DNA from: an uncultured Eubacteriales bacterium
GTDB taxonomy: Bacteria > Bacillota > Clostridia > Oscillospirales > Butyricicoccaceae
Direction: 5' to 3'
Length of the DNA: 15,979 nt
Assembly: GCA_934630445.1 (NCBI GenBank)
Contig: CAKTWY010000033.1
Span: forward strand, 1-15,979
Below the pieces are notes generated by a model. The model saw only the letters and a list, made by a program, of their open reading frames with translations. It was not told the DNA's origin and ran no database searches. Below, piece by piece: positions 1 to 7,402 of the stretch; position 1 is the first letter of the stretch; each line of letters begins with the position of its first letter. The position numbers and the translations under genes were made by a program.

Positions 1-2
1 CT

Positions 3-212
3 GAGCACAATAGGTGGATCGAGCAGTCGCTCAAGCTGATCACACATCTGCGGCCGCGCCACATTTTCCCGCAGCACTTCGACACGTTTTTTGTCACGCC
101 GGAGAACGCCTTCTGGACGATCGGCTTTCCGGACGAGGTGTATGAACGCCTGGATGAGGAGATGAAACAGGCGTATCACAAGCTCGGCCAGGGCGAGCTT
201 TTTGTGATCTGA
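3..212 (+). CDS. C-terminal end of a probable metallo-beta-lactamase-fold hydrolase (5' truncated by window)
   Basis: The frame is open from the window edge to a TGA at 210-212 and gives about 69 residues, so only the end of the protein is visible. It contains RPRHIFPQHFDTFF, which resembles the late metal-binding histidine segment (P-x-H-x-x-T-F) of metallo-beta-lactamase-fold hydrolases. The end, LGQGELFVI, also fits such proteins. The upstream HxHxDH motif that would prove the family lies outside the window, so the family call is inference from one motif. A strong hairpin with a T-run follows 34 bases after the stop and should end the transcript. The gene converges on the leftward MEMO-family gene. 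Confidence 0.5.
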   Translation, partial: EHNRWIEQSLKLITHLRPRHIFPQHFDTFFVTPENAFWTIGFPDEVYERLDEEMKQAYHKLGQGELFVI

Positions 213-245
213 CGTATGAGCGGGATCAAAACAAATACAGTATGC

Positions 246-278
246 AAAAGCTCCGTGCCGCGGCACGGAGCTTTTTTT
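246..278 (+). terminator. Rho-independent terminator between convergent genes
   Basis: A perfect self-complementary stretch at 246-275 (AAAAGCTCCGTGCCG and its complement) is followed by T residues to 278. On the plus strand it has a seven-T tail and ends the metallo-hydrolase transcript. On the minus strand the tail is only four T, so it probably also ends the MEMO operon, but more weakly. Confidence 0.85.
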
Positions 279-296
279 GCAGGTAAAACGGCCTGT

Positions 297-1205
297 TCAG
301 CATACGGTATATATAAAGTACGATGCAGCGGCAGGAAGGCCCTGCTCGGCGTATGTGACCAGGCGGTAATCCGTCTCGTTCAGCACCGCATCGCGCCGGG
401 CGGCAAAGCGCATGAGCGTGACGAGCGCTTCCGGACAGTCGAGGTACGCGCCGTCAAAGGAGCGCAGCAGCGCCTCCCTTCCGGAGGACACAGCGTCTCG
501 CGTCTGACGGTCATTGTGCTCGGCGCGCTGCGGCGTCTGATAGTGCGAAAAATCGATCGAGCAGAGGACGAGGATATCCTTTTCTGCCGCCAGCGCGGTG
601 AGCGTGTCGGCAATGGCCGTCAGCTGTATATCGGAAGCCGCGCTCGAAAGAAGGAGTGTGACGAGCTGCGCTTCGGGCAGATAGTGGGCGATATAGGGCG
701 CGAGCGTCGCCGCAGAGTGATCGGCGGCGATGTGCGTGTTTGTCACCGCCGCGCGCAGCGCGCTGTTGGCGGAAAAAAGCCGCGCGTCGGGAGATCCCGC
801 AATACTGCCGCTCTCCCAGTAAAATCCGTCTCCGGAGAGCTGCACCGCCGCACCTTCGCCGCTGTGGTTCGGCGCGAGGATCACGACCGTCTCAACCGTA
901 CGCTGCGCCGAGACGGCGGAGAGCACTCCCGCAGTCAGCGACATCATGGGCGCATAGTGCGGCACCGTGGCGCCGGTGACGTCCGCAAGATCCGGATAGG
1001 CCGGGGCGGTGCGGATGTTTTCCAGAAAGAGTGCCTCGTCATAAAAATCGCAGCGCATGTAGCCGGATTGGACGGAAGAGGGCTGCGCACGGGCGGTGTC
1101 CACTGTACCGGCCGGCATATCCTTCTGTGCGACGGCGGCAGGCTGCAGGCAGAGAAAAACAGTGAATGCAGCCAGCAGCGCACCGGCACAAAGGCGTTTT
1201 TTCAT
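297..1205 (-). CDS. Exported MEMO-family protein (AmmeMemoRadiSam system protein B-like)
   Basis: This 302-residue protein matches the MEMO family, relatives of class III extradiol dioxygenases. Residues 76-89 hold TGATVPHYAP, followed by a VVILAPNHSG segment, then LCSIDFSHYQ near 216-223 and a late cysteine in DCPEAL near 257. Human MEMO1 binds metal through two histidines and a cysteine. The equivalents here appear to be H83, H114 and C257, so the site looks intact. Unusually, residues 1-26 form a typical signal peptide (KKR, hydrophobic core, AVA before Q), so the protein is probably secreted or surface-held. I chose ATG at 1205 because AAGGAGG at 1213-1219 is correctly spaced for it; a GTG at 1211 is too close. 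It is the last gene of the sigma/alpha-2-macroglobulin operon, 37 bases after its neighbour. No AMMECR1 or radical-SAM partner is visible. The reaction is unknown. Confidence 0.85.
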   Translation of the reverse strand: MKKRLCAGALLAAFTVFLCLQPAAVAQKDMPAGTVDTARAQPSSVQSGYMRCDFYDEALFLENIRTAPAYPDLADVTGATVPHYAPMMSLTAGVLSAVSAQRTVETVVILAPNHSGEGAAVQLSGDGFYWESGSIAGSPDARLFSANSALRAAVTNTHIAADHSAATLAPYIAHYLPEAQLVTLLLSSAASDIQLTAIADTLTALAAEKDILVLCSIDFSHYQTPQRAEHNDRQTRDAVSSGREALLRSFDGAYLDCPEALVTLMRFAARRDAVLNETDYRLVTYAEQGLPAAASYFIYTVC

Positions 1206-1242
1206 ACACACGCCTCCTTCCCATCGGCCTGGCTGAAACGGA

Positions 1243-4200
1243 TCAGCCTGCGATCGTCACGCTTGTCTTCGCGCCCGCGGCGCCGAGCGCGCTGCGCGTA
1301 TGCCGCAGAACCGGCGCTTCTGACACAAACGTGCCGGCAAGCGCAGGGCGCACATAATAAACGATTTCAAAGTCGTTATTTACAATTTCACTCTGCGCGC
1401 TGCCGTAGGTCGTGCGCCGCAGGCAGAACTCCGCGCGCTGGCCCTCGTTATAAACCAGATCCCAGCTCCCCTGATTGTTTTGATAATCTGCGCGGATAAA
1501 GCGCATTCCGCTGGGAATTACGTCTGAGAGTGTATAGAGGTCCTTCGGTGTCTCGCCGCTGAAGCTGACCTTCAGCGTGACCTTTACAGAGCTGCCCAGT
1601 GTCATGCTGCCGGAATACGACTTTGTCACCGTGATGCCGGGCGACGTGGTGAGCTTCAGATCCTCAGGGCCGCCGACCCAGAGCGCTGTGACGCCGACAT
1701 CGCCGCCCGTGAGCTGAAAGTTCGCCGCGTTCAGTGCGTCGCGGTCCATTTCCAGCATCACGACGGGAGACGCGTCGAAGCGCACGCTCTGCGTTTTGCC
1801 GTCCTTTACATAGCTGAAGGACGCGTCCGACGCGGCGGGAGGTTCTGCGCGCAAAAGGTAAGCGGAAATTTCCGCCAGCGGCAAATAGTAGGCGCTCGAT
1901 GCGCCGTCCAGCAGATAGCTCATCAGGGAGGAGAAATCGTCCTCGCCGGATAAGAACGCGAGAAGGGCCGCTTTGGCGGTGAGCTCCGTCGTGTCGGCGG
2001 AGCTGTCGGAGATGAAGAGCCATGGGCTCTGCGCGGTTGCCTTGGGGGCGATCTCCGTGCGGTAAAAGCTCCGCGCCGTCGTAAAATCGCCCAGCAGTGC
2101 GAGCGCGTTGGCCAGATTCAGCCTGTCGGACAGAGTGAACGCGCTGTCCTTCTCCGCCAGGAGGAGCTGGATATCGCTCAGCACCGGCTCGCGCAGCGCG
2201 GCCAGGCCCAGATATGCCGCGCTTACTTCCGACGGGGCAGACTGAGCGTTGTATAGGACGCTGTAGAGATAATCTTTCGCGCGCGCGGCGTCGATGTAAT
2301 CGCCGCCCGCGACGAGCACTTTTGCCGTGGCGTCCGCTGTGGGGCTGCCGTATGAAAACGTCGAAACGCCGCCGTCATATGCCTGCGAAATCAGGTCCAG
2401 ACCTTCTTCCGGCTTGTAAAGCGCGCTTTGCTCATCGTCAAAAATGCGTTTGGCCACGTCGTAGGCAGCGCTGCGGGCAAGAGCCGCCTCGCTGCGCTTG
2501 GAGGAGGCCGCGCGCAGTGTGTTCAGCGCCTTGAAATAAAGGGCGTTTTCCGCATCGTGAAAGAGGAGCGTCACCGGATAACGCATTGAGTCGATCGCCA
2601 CGCCGTCCTTCAGAGAAAAGTAGGATGTGATGGGGATCTCATGCAGGCTCGGCAGAACTTCAATCTGCCGTTCGACCGCATCCGACAGCGCGCCGCATTT
2701 CGCCCTGATGGTGACCGTGTAGCGCCCTTCGGCGAGCTTGCCGAAGTTCACGCACGTGTAGTCGAACGTGCCGCCCTCGGCGGACTTGGTCAGCGTTTTG
2801 CCGCCGCCCTTCAGCGTCACGTCATATTTCACGCGCTGGCTGGCCAGGCCTTCCGCCGTGCCTGCCGCGCGCAGGTTCATCGCAACGTCGTCGCCTGCGG
2901 CAAATTTTTCGTTCATGACAATGTTTGCAAAAAAGTCCAGCGTGGCGGAGACCGTCTCAGCTGCATCCCCGGCGTACGGCATCGGGCCGGAGGTGGCTGC
3001 GATCGCTGTCAGGCGCCAGGAAGTGATATTGTCCGGGAGCTTGACACGCAGCGATGCGCGCCCGTCAGGCCCCGTTTTCAGCCGCTGGCTGTAGGCGGTG
3101 TCGACAAACTCGCGCCTGACAGCCTCGGCGATGCCGTCGCCTCCGCCCTCGGCGCCGTCGCCGCCGGTGGTGCTGTGCTGCACGTAGGACGCGTATGTGG
3201 CCGGATAGCTGTACCAGCGGCTGGCGTAGATGGAAGCGGCTGCGTCCACATCCTGCGGGCTGACGGCAAAGGCCGCTTCGTCGACAAGCGTGGTGAAGAG
3301 CGTCGCCTCGACCGGCGCGCCGTCAGGGTCCGTCACGCGCACGTCGAACGTCGCTGTGCCGCCCGGCCGGTACGAATCGGCGTCAGGCGTGATGTCTACA
3401 GTGAGCGCGCGCTCGGAATAGTCGTACCCGTACGTGGTGGGGCTGATGGGATAGACATGCCTGCCGTCAAAATATGCGCCCGAAATGGAAAAGGTAGGAA
3501 CGAGCGCCTCGTTCATCACAATGTCGATCGTACCTGCGGGAACAACATCCGACGAGAGAATCTGATTCTGTGACAGCGTGTAGCAAACGCTGCCGGTCGT
3601 GACGTTGGTGTCTGTTTCGTTCCGCAGGTGAAAGACGCGCGTCTGTCCGAGCTTTGCGGAATAAGCGCCGTCTGCAGCAGAAGCAAAATAGTACATTTTC
3701 TGCGCGCTGGAAGAGGGATAGGCCGTGTTCGTCAGGTAGATCCATTCCGACAGGCTGGCCCCGTCGGGCGTGACATAGGAAAGGCGCGCGCGGTAGCTGA
3801 CGTTTTCAGCGGGCGGATAATCAAAAACAGGCGAGAGGTAAGTGCCGTCCGCAGTGCTGAAATTGACAGAGTCTATGGACGTCTCCTGATATTCATACGT
3901 GTATGTCGGCACGGTCTCGTTCAGGATAAAATCATAGTACGTGCCGACCTGCGTTTTGATATATTCGCAGCGGAAGATCTCCGCCGTGCCGCTCAAAACA
4001 GCGCTTTCGCCCCGGATCGCGGCGTAATCGTCCGCGCGCCAGTCGCTGTCCGGGTCAAAATCGGTGTAGTCGATCCTGTTGGCCCGCAGGGAGAAGCGCA
4101 GGCCGTTTTCATCCGACAGGTTTTCACTTGTCAGCATATAATCGGTCGGGAAATACAGCGGCGCCGTATAGGCCGATATGTTCGACGCGTCTTCAGCGCC

Positions 4201-6237
4201 GGAGGCATAGACCGAGATCCAATAGCTCACCGGCGTCCACGAGGTATAGCGCTGCTGCGGCGTGATGGTGATGGCCGCCTCGCCGTTTTTGTCAAACGCG
4301 CCCATGGTTTCGTAATCGTTCGAAGTGACGGAATATCCCACGCCCTGCGCAGGCGTGCCGTCGAAGAACGTTCCGGCCAGCGACAGTTCGATCGTATCTC
4401 CGCTGCGATAATATGCCTTGTCGGTGGACACGTCAAAGGTATAGGCGGGCTTGACGTACTCCATGACCTGCACGCCGTGGCTGGCGAGCGCCGCGTCTCC
4501 GATTTGGAGCATGAGCGGTGCGTAGCCTGAGCGGTGGTTTTGAAGGGGGATGATGCAGTCAAAGCTGCCGTCCTGATCGAGCGAAACGGTGATGGGGTCG
4601 CCGCCGTCAAAAACAAGGCTCGCCGTTTCCGGCAGCGATACGCCGGCAGTGCGCGGCGAGAGCATACCAAACACACGCACGCTGTCCGTGGGCAGGTACG
4701 CTTCGCGGTCGGTGTGGAGAAACGCGAGATAATCGTCCATCGCGGCGGGAACAGCGTCCTCTGTAAGGAAAATAAGGTCGGCGTACACGCCGCCCTCCGC
4801 GCCGACGGTCAGCTCCGCTACGGGGCGCTCGTCATACGTCGCGGCAAGCGTTGCCATGCCGTTTTCGTCTGTTCTGGCCGTAAAGGTCTTCTTATCGGTT
4901 TTTACGGAGATTTTGGCGTTGTCAATCGGCTGGCCGGTCGAAGCGCTGTTGATCCAGTAAGCGGCTGTGCCGTTCAGGCTGGAGGAATATACGCTGATAT
5001 CCGAAATCTGCACAAGCTTCTGCGCGAAAGCGCCGCGGTATTTTTCGTTCTCCGGGCGGATGTCGATGAGGTAGTAGCCTTCGCCCGGGTTCTCCGGCAG
5101 AAGCGCATAGTACGGGTAGCCGTAGAGCGCCGATACGAGCGAGGTTGAGAACGTCGCTGTCGGAGTGAGGGAGGATACGTCCGCTTCATAATCGTACGAC
5201 ATGCCGATCGAGCGCAGCACCGCGCTGTTCTGCTCTTTGGCGTAGGAGAGATACTCTTTTTCACTGGAGAGCGTATATACGCGTACGGACATCTTTTCCC
5301 CCTCGGGGATACCCGTGGGGGAGAGCGCGATAATGACCGGGTCTGAGGTCAGATAGGTTTCCGTAAAGCTGCCGACATTGGTAAGCCGCGGCGTGGAGGC
5401 GGTGTTTCCATCCGGAAGCGGCGTGCGGAAGGAGAAAGTGTAATCTTCTTCAAGCACCTTGCCTGCATCTGATTTCACGCCCTTTTTGAGCGTCACATGG
5501 TAGATCGTGTCGCTTGCAAGCGCCGTGTCCGGAACGAAAGCCGCCGTCTTCCCGCTGTATTCGAAGTGGCCGCTGACGGCGGGCGTGATTTCCAGCTGCG
5601 CCGGGTCGATCGACGACACCACCTGCGAGAAGCAAAACTGGATGCCGGTCGAAGTGGGCATCCCCCAGGTATTGTCCGCCGGTGTGGAGGAGACGACCGT
5701 GAGCGGGCTTTCCACCTGGAACGCCCAGGAAACGGGCTTTCCGCTCTCGTCGCGGATGCCGATGCTGTACACGGTGTTCTCTGCAAGGGGATCTGCCGGC
5801 TTCAGGTAGAACGCGCCGTCTTTTTTCTGCGTGACGTGATAGTCGACCGCAGGCGTGATGGAAACGATGGACTGAAGCCGCTCGACGGTCATGGACGTAT
5901 CCTCGGTGTGAACGAGGAAGCCGCTCTCCGGTGTGATGAAAGCGCCGCGCTGCTGTTCGGCGCTCACAGTATAGGCCGCCAGCGATGTGGCCGTGCCTTT
6001 GTGGACCGGCTCCTCCGGCCCGCCGAGCGCCGGACGGAAAAGGGCCAGTACGCTTACGAGGACGAGAAGCGCCGCGACGGCACTCCCCAGATAATAGGAA
6101 CGGCGGCGGAACGTGCGGCGGCTGCCGCGCGCGATGCGCCCGCGCACAGCCTGCTTCTGCGCCTCCGTCATGGTTATGTGCGCCAATGCCTCGTCAGCGG
6201 CCTGTTTCAGATCATTCAGCTTTTTTTTCATCAGCAA
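1243..6237 (-). CDS. Membrane-anchored alpha-2-macroglobulin-like protein with N-terminal Ig-like domains and putative anti-sigma head
   Basis: This protein has 1664 residues. Residues 1-46 are a short, basic, helical-looking cytoplasmic head (LNDLKQAADEALAHITMTEA, then RRTFRRR). Residues 49-67 form one membrane span, so the rest lies outside the membrane. Residues about 100-178 and 181-272 are two SbsA/Big_5-type Ig-like domains (STPADNTWGMPTSTGIQFCF). Macroglobulin-type beta domains follow. A glycine-rich bait-like stretch (GGDGAEGGGDG) lies near 1020, then a typical A2M core near 1040-1080 (REFVDTAYSQ, LPDNITSWRLTAIA). An alpha-helical thioester-like domain spans about 1200-1460, and a receptor-binding-type end carries VYYVRPALAGTF. 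The thioester domain has no cysteine, so the CxEQ thioester is absent, as in E. coli YfaS. Translation probably starts at TTG 6237, seven bases from an AGGAG. ATG 6231, whose A is shared with the sigma-factor TGA, is the alternative. Coupling to the sigma gene suggests the head is its anti-sigma factor; this is inference. Confidence 0.9.
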   Translation of the reverse strand: MLMKKKLNDLKQAADEALAHITMTEAQKQAVRGRIARGSRRTFRRRSYYLGSAVAALLVLVSVLALFRPALGGPEEPVHKGTATSLAAYTVSAEQQRGAFITPESGFLVHTEDTSMTVERLQSIVSITPAVDYHVTQKKDGAFYLKPADPLAENTVYSIGIRDESGKPVSWAFQVESPLTVVSSTPADNTWGMPTSTGIQFCFSQVVSSIDPAQLEITPAVSGHFEYSGKTAAFVPDTALASDTIYHVTLKKGVKSDAGKVLEEDYTFSFRTPLPDGNTASTPRLTNVGSFTETYLTSDPVIIALSPTGIPEGEKMSVRVYTLSSEKEYLSYAKEQNSAVLRSIGMSYDYEADVSSLTPTATFSTSLVSALYGYPYYALLPENPGEGYYLIDIRPENEKYRGAFAQKLVQISDISVYSSSLNGTAAYWINSASTGQPIDNAKISVKTDKKTFTARTDENGMATLAATYDERPVAELTVGAEGGVYADLIFLTEDAVPAAMDDYLAFLHTDREAYLPTDSVRVFGMLSPRTAGVSLPETASLVFDGGDPITVSLDQDGSFDCIIPLQNHRSGYAPLMLQIGDAALASHGVQVMEYVKPAYTFDVSTDKAYYRSGDTIELSLAGTFFDGTPAQGVGYSVTSNDYETMGAFDKNGEAAITITPQQRYTSWTPVSYWISVYASGAEDASNISAYTAPLYFPTDYMLTSENLSDENGLRFSLRANRIDYTDFDPDSDWRADDYAAIRGESAVLSGTAEIFRCEYIKTQVGTYYDFILNETVPTYTYEYQETSIDSVNFSTADGTYLSPVFDYPPAENVSYRARLSYVTPDGASLSEWIYLTNTAYPSSSAQKMYYFASAADGAYSAKLGQTRVFHLRNETDTNVTTGSVCYTLSQNQILSSDVVPAGTIDIVMNEALVPTFSISGAYFDGRHVYPISPTTYGYDYSERALTVDITPDADSYRPGGTATFDVRVTDPDGAPVEATLFTTLVDEAAFAVSPQDVDAAASIYASRWYSYPATYASYVQHSTTGGDGAEGGGDGIAEAVRREFVDTAYSQRLKTGPDGRASLRVKLPDNITSWRLTAIAATSGPMPYAGDAAETVSATLDFFANIVMNEKFAAGDDVAMNLRAAGTAEGLASQRVKYDVTLKGGGKTLTKSAEGGTFDYTCVNFGKLAEGRYTVTIRAKCGALSDAVERQIEVLPSLHEIPITSYFSLKDGVAIDSMRYPVTLLFHDAENALYFKALNTLRAASSKRSEAALARSAAYDVAKRIFDDEQSALYKPEEGLDLISQAYDGGVSTFSYGSPTADATAKVLVAGGDYIDAARAKDYLYSVLYNAQSAPSEVSAAYLGLAALREPVLSDIQLLLAEKDSAFTLSDRLNLANALALLGDFTTARSFYRTEIAPKATAQSPWLFISDSSADTTELTAKAALLAFLSGEDDFSSLMSYLLDGASSAYYLPLAEISAYLLRAEPPAASDASFSYVKDGKTQSVRFDASPVVMLEMDRDALNAANFQLTGGDVGVTALWVGGPEDLKLTTSPGITVTKSYSGSMTLGSSVKVTLKVSFSGETPKDLYTLSDVIPSGMRFIRADYQNNQGSWDLVYNEGQRAEFCLRRTTYGSAQSEIVNNDFEIVYYVRPALAGTFVSEAPVLRHTRSALGAAGAKTSVTIAG

Positions 6238-6767
6238 AAATCATCTCCTAATTTGGCGCGCAGCATCTCACGCGCGCGCATCAGCCGCACTTTGACGGTA
6301 GAATTATTTGTCTTGAGCATTTTCGAGATCTCGATGGTGGAAAAGCCGCTGTAGTAGTAGAGCAGCACGACCTTGCGATAGAGTTCCGGCAGGCTCGTCA
6401 CCGCGTGAAGAAGCGCCATGCCCTCCGCGCGGCCCTCGACCGTGTCCTCGGTCAAAAGTTCCTCACGCGGCGCCGTCATGGAAAAATCGTCCGGTGTCTC
6501 CCGGGTGGACGCCTTGCGCAGATACCCCTTGCACACATTGATGGCAATGCTGGTGATCCACGTTTTTTCACTTGACAGACCGCGGAAGGTGTGGTACTTT
6601 TGATAAACATTTACGAAGGTATCCTGCAGAGCGTCCTCTGCAAGCTGGTAATCCTTCAGATAGAGGTAGCACAGGCGCAGAAGGCCTGTGCCATAGTCGT
6701 TCATGATCCGCTCCATATCGGGCTCGGAAGAGGTATCGACTACGGCCTGCACCAGGGTTAGCAGCAT
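6231..6767 (-). CDS. ECF (group IV) RNA polymerase sigma factor
   Basis: This 178-residue protein has both domains of an ECF sigma factor. Sigma region 2 spans about residues 24-86 (LAEDALQDTFVNVYQKY, then KTWITSIAINVCKGYLRK). Region 4 spans about 118-172 (LPELYRKVVLLYYYSGFSTI, with HTH STVKVRLMRAREML). It directs core RNA polymerase to alternative promoters, usually under the control of a membrane anti-sigma factor encoded next to it. The gene overlaps the next one by seven bases (or TGATG if the ATG is used), so the two are translationally coupled. I chose ATG 6767: GGGGTGA at 6772-6778 is well placed, and an ECF-like promoter just upstream would start transcription inside the longer version. 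ATG 6797 (188 residues) would be possible only from the distal sigma-A-like promoter. The regulon is not known. Confidence 0.93.
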   Translation of the reverse strand: MLLTLVQAVVDTSSEPDMERIMNDYGTGLLRLCYLYLKDYQLAEDALQDTFVNVYQKYHTFRGLSSEKTWITSIAINVCKGYLRKASTRETPDDFSMTAPREELLTEDTVEGRAEGMALLHAVTSLPELYRKVVLLYYYSGFSTIEISKMLKTNNSTVKVRLMRAREMLRAKLGDDFC

Positions 6768-6790
6768 TGAATCACCCCATCTGCGTATTT

Positions 6791-6817
6791 GACGCATATA
6801 TTTGACCTTCGGTTACA
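6791..6817 (-). promoter_or_regulatory. Putative ECF-type autoregulatory promoter of the sigma operon
   Basis: On the minus strand TGTAAC (6817-6812) is followed by a 17-base spacer and CGTC (6794-6791). This matches the known ECF pattern (AAC-containing -35, CGT-type -10), close to the B. subtilis SigX/SigW/SigM consensus. Predicted start is near 6784, about 17 bases ahead of ATG 6767. The -35 element lies in a short inverted repeat, TTCGGTT (6808-6814) and AACCGAA (6820-6826). Autoregulation is inferred. Confidence 0.55.
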
Positions 6818-6846
6818 AGAACCGAAAGATGGACATTCTTATTTTA

Positions 6847-6875
6847 ACTATACCATAGGGCCATTCGTGCAACAA
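6847..6875 (-). promoter_or_regulatory. Putative sigma-A promoter of the sigma operon
   Basis: On the minus strand TATAGT (6852-6847) is preceded by TGG, an extended -10 arrangement. TTGTTG lies 17 bases further upstream as a weak -35. It would give a basal start near 6839, upstream of the ECF-like promoter. Confidence 0.5.
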
Positions 6876-6949
6876 CGAAAAAATTTCTTAAGATTTTGTA
6901 AGAGATGTTTGGCGCGCGTGAAAAAGTGTGTTTTTTTTCAAATTCCCCA

Positions 6950-6990
6950 TTGATAAATCGTGCGTAAAAGGGTATGCTTAATATAGCATA
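6950..6990 (+). promoter_or_regulatory. Sigma-A promoter of the DUF1292 gene, with inverted repeat at the -10 region
   Basis: TTGATA (6950-6955), 17 bases, then TATGCT (6973-6978) makes a good vegetative promoter. The -10 element is one arm of an inverted repeat, TATGCT-N6-AGCATA (6973-6990), which could be an operator or an early-transcript hairpin. The gap 6798-7046 otherwise holds only the two leftward promoters described separately. Confidence 0.6.
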
Positions 6991-7046
6991 AGGCATCCCC
7001 TCACGCATGCGGCATCCGCCGCTATAAGGAAGGAGCTACCCGGGTT

Positions 7047-7337
7047 ATGGAAGAGTATGGAAATGATTTTATCGTTCTCACGGATGAGGATGGAAACGAG
7101 CTTGAATTTGAGCATGTCGATACGATTGAGCGCGGCGAGGATACGTACATGGCCTTCGTGAAGGCGGACCTTCCGATCGACGAGCCGGCGGAGCTTGTCG
7201 TCTTAAAGCTCGATATCGACGAGGAGAGCGGCGAGGAAGTTCTTGTTTCCCTGGAGGATGAGGAACTGTACAATGAGCTGTTCGACGCGTTCATTGAGCG
7301 CGCCGAGGATGAGCTGGAAGAGGATAAGCCGGAATAA
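7047..7337 (+). CDS. DUF1292 (YrzB-like) small acidic protein
   Basis: This 96-residue, very acidic protein is typical of the DUF1292 family: FIVLTDEDGNELEFEHVDTI, then YMAFVKADLP and ELVVLKLDIDEESGEEVLVS, and a C-terminal acidic helix. Family members are common in Firmicutes, often beside yrrK/ruvX-type genes, and have no established biochemical role. No membrane span or signal peptide is visible, so it is probably cytoplasmic. GGAAGGAG at 7028-7034 precedes ATG 7047 with a rather long gap of 12 bases. It has its own promoter at 6950-6978 and is followed by a gap that contains a candidate 6S RNA rather than an obvious terminator. Confidence 0.85.
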   Translation: MEEYGNDFIVLTDEDGNELEFEHVDTIERGEDTYMAFVKADLPIDEPAELVVLKLDIDEESGEEVLVSLEDEELYNELFDAFIERAEDELEEDKPE

Positions 7338-7359
7338 GAACGGCGCGGGTATATACATC

Positions 7360-7380
7360 CGCCTGCATCAACAGCAGGCG
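7360..7380 (+). other. Hairpin downstream of the DUF1292 gene
   Basis: CGCCTGC, a seven-base loop and GCAGGCG form a perfect seven-pair stem 22 bases after the DUF1292 stop. No T-run follows, so it is not a standard intrinsic terminator. It could stabilise the 3' end of the mRNA or mark a processing site upstream of the 6S-like RNA. Confidence 0.5.
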
Positions 7381-7402
7381 CTGAATAGCACGGCATCGGA
7401 TG

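Noticed and set aside
1232..1258. TGAAAC ... CGTC on the plus strand, resembling an ECF promoter
   Set aside because: The spacer is 15 bases and no plus-strand gene follows; likely chance.
216..1499. Long plus-strand open frame (427 codons) across the MEMO gene
   Set aside because: It is antisense to the MEMO and A2M genes, arginine-rich and without any family motif or ribosome binding site; a typical GC-rich shadow frame.
5497..6354. Plus-strand open frame (285 codons) opposite the A2M N-terminus
   Set aside because: Composition is arginine-rich and it runs through the sigma/A2M overlap; no motif supports it.
6768..6797. Longer sigma factor starting at ATG 6797
   Set aside because: The start lies within the spacer of the ECF-like promoter and adds residues not needed for region 2; kept only as an alternative.
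7360..7380. Intrinsic terminator of the DUF1292 gene
   Set aside because: The stem is good but no T-run follows; listed only as a hairpin.
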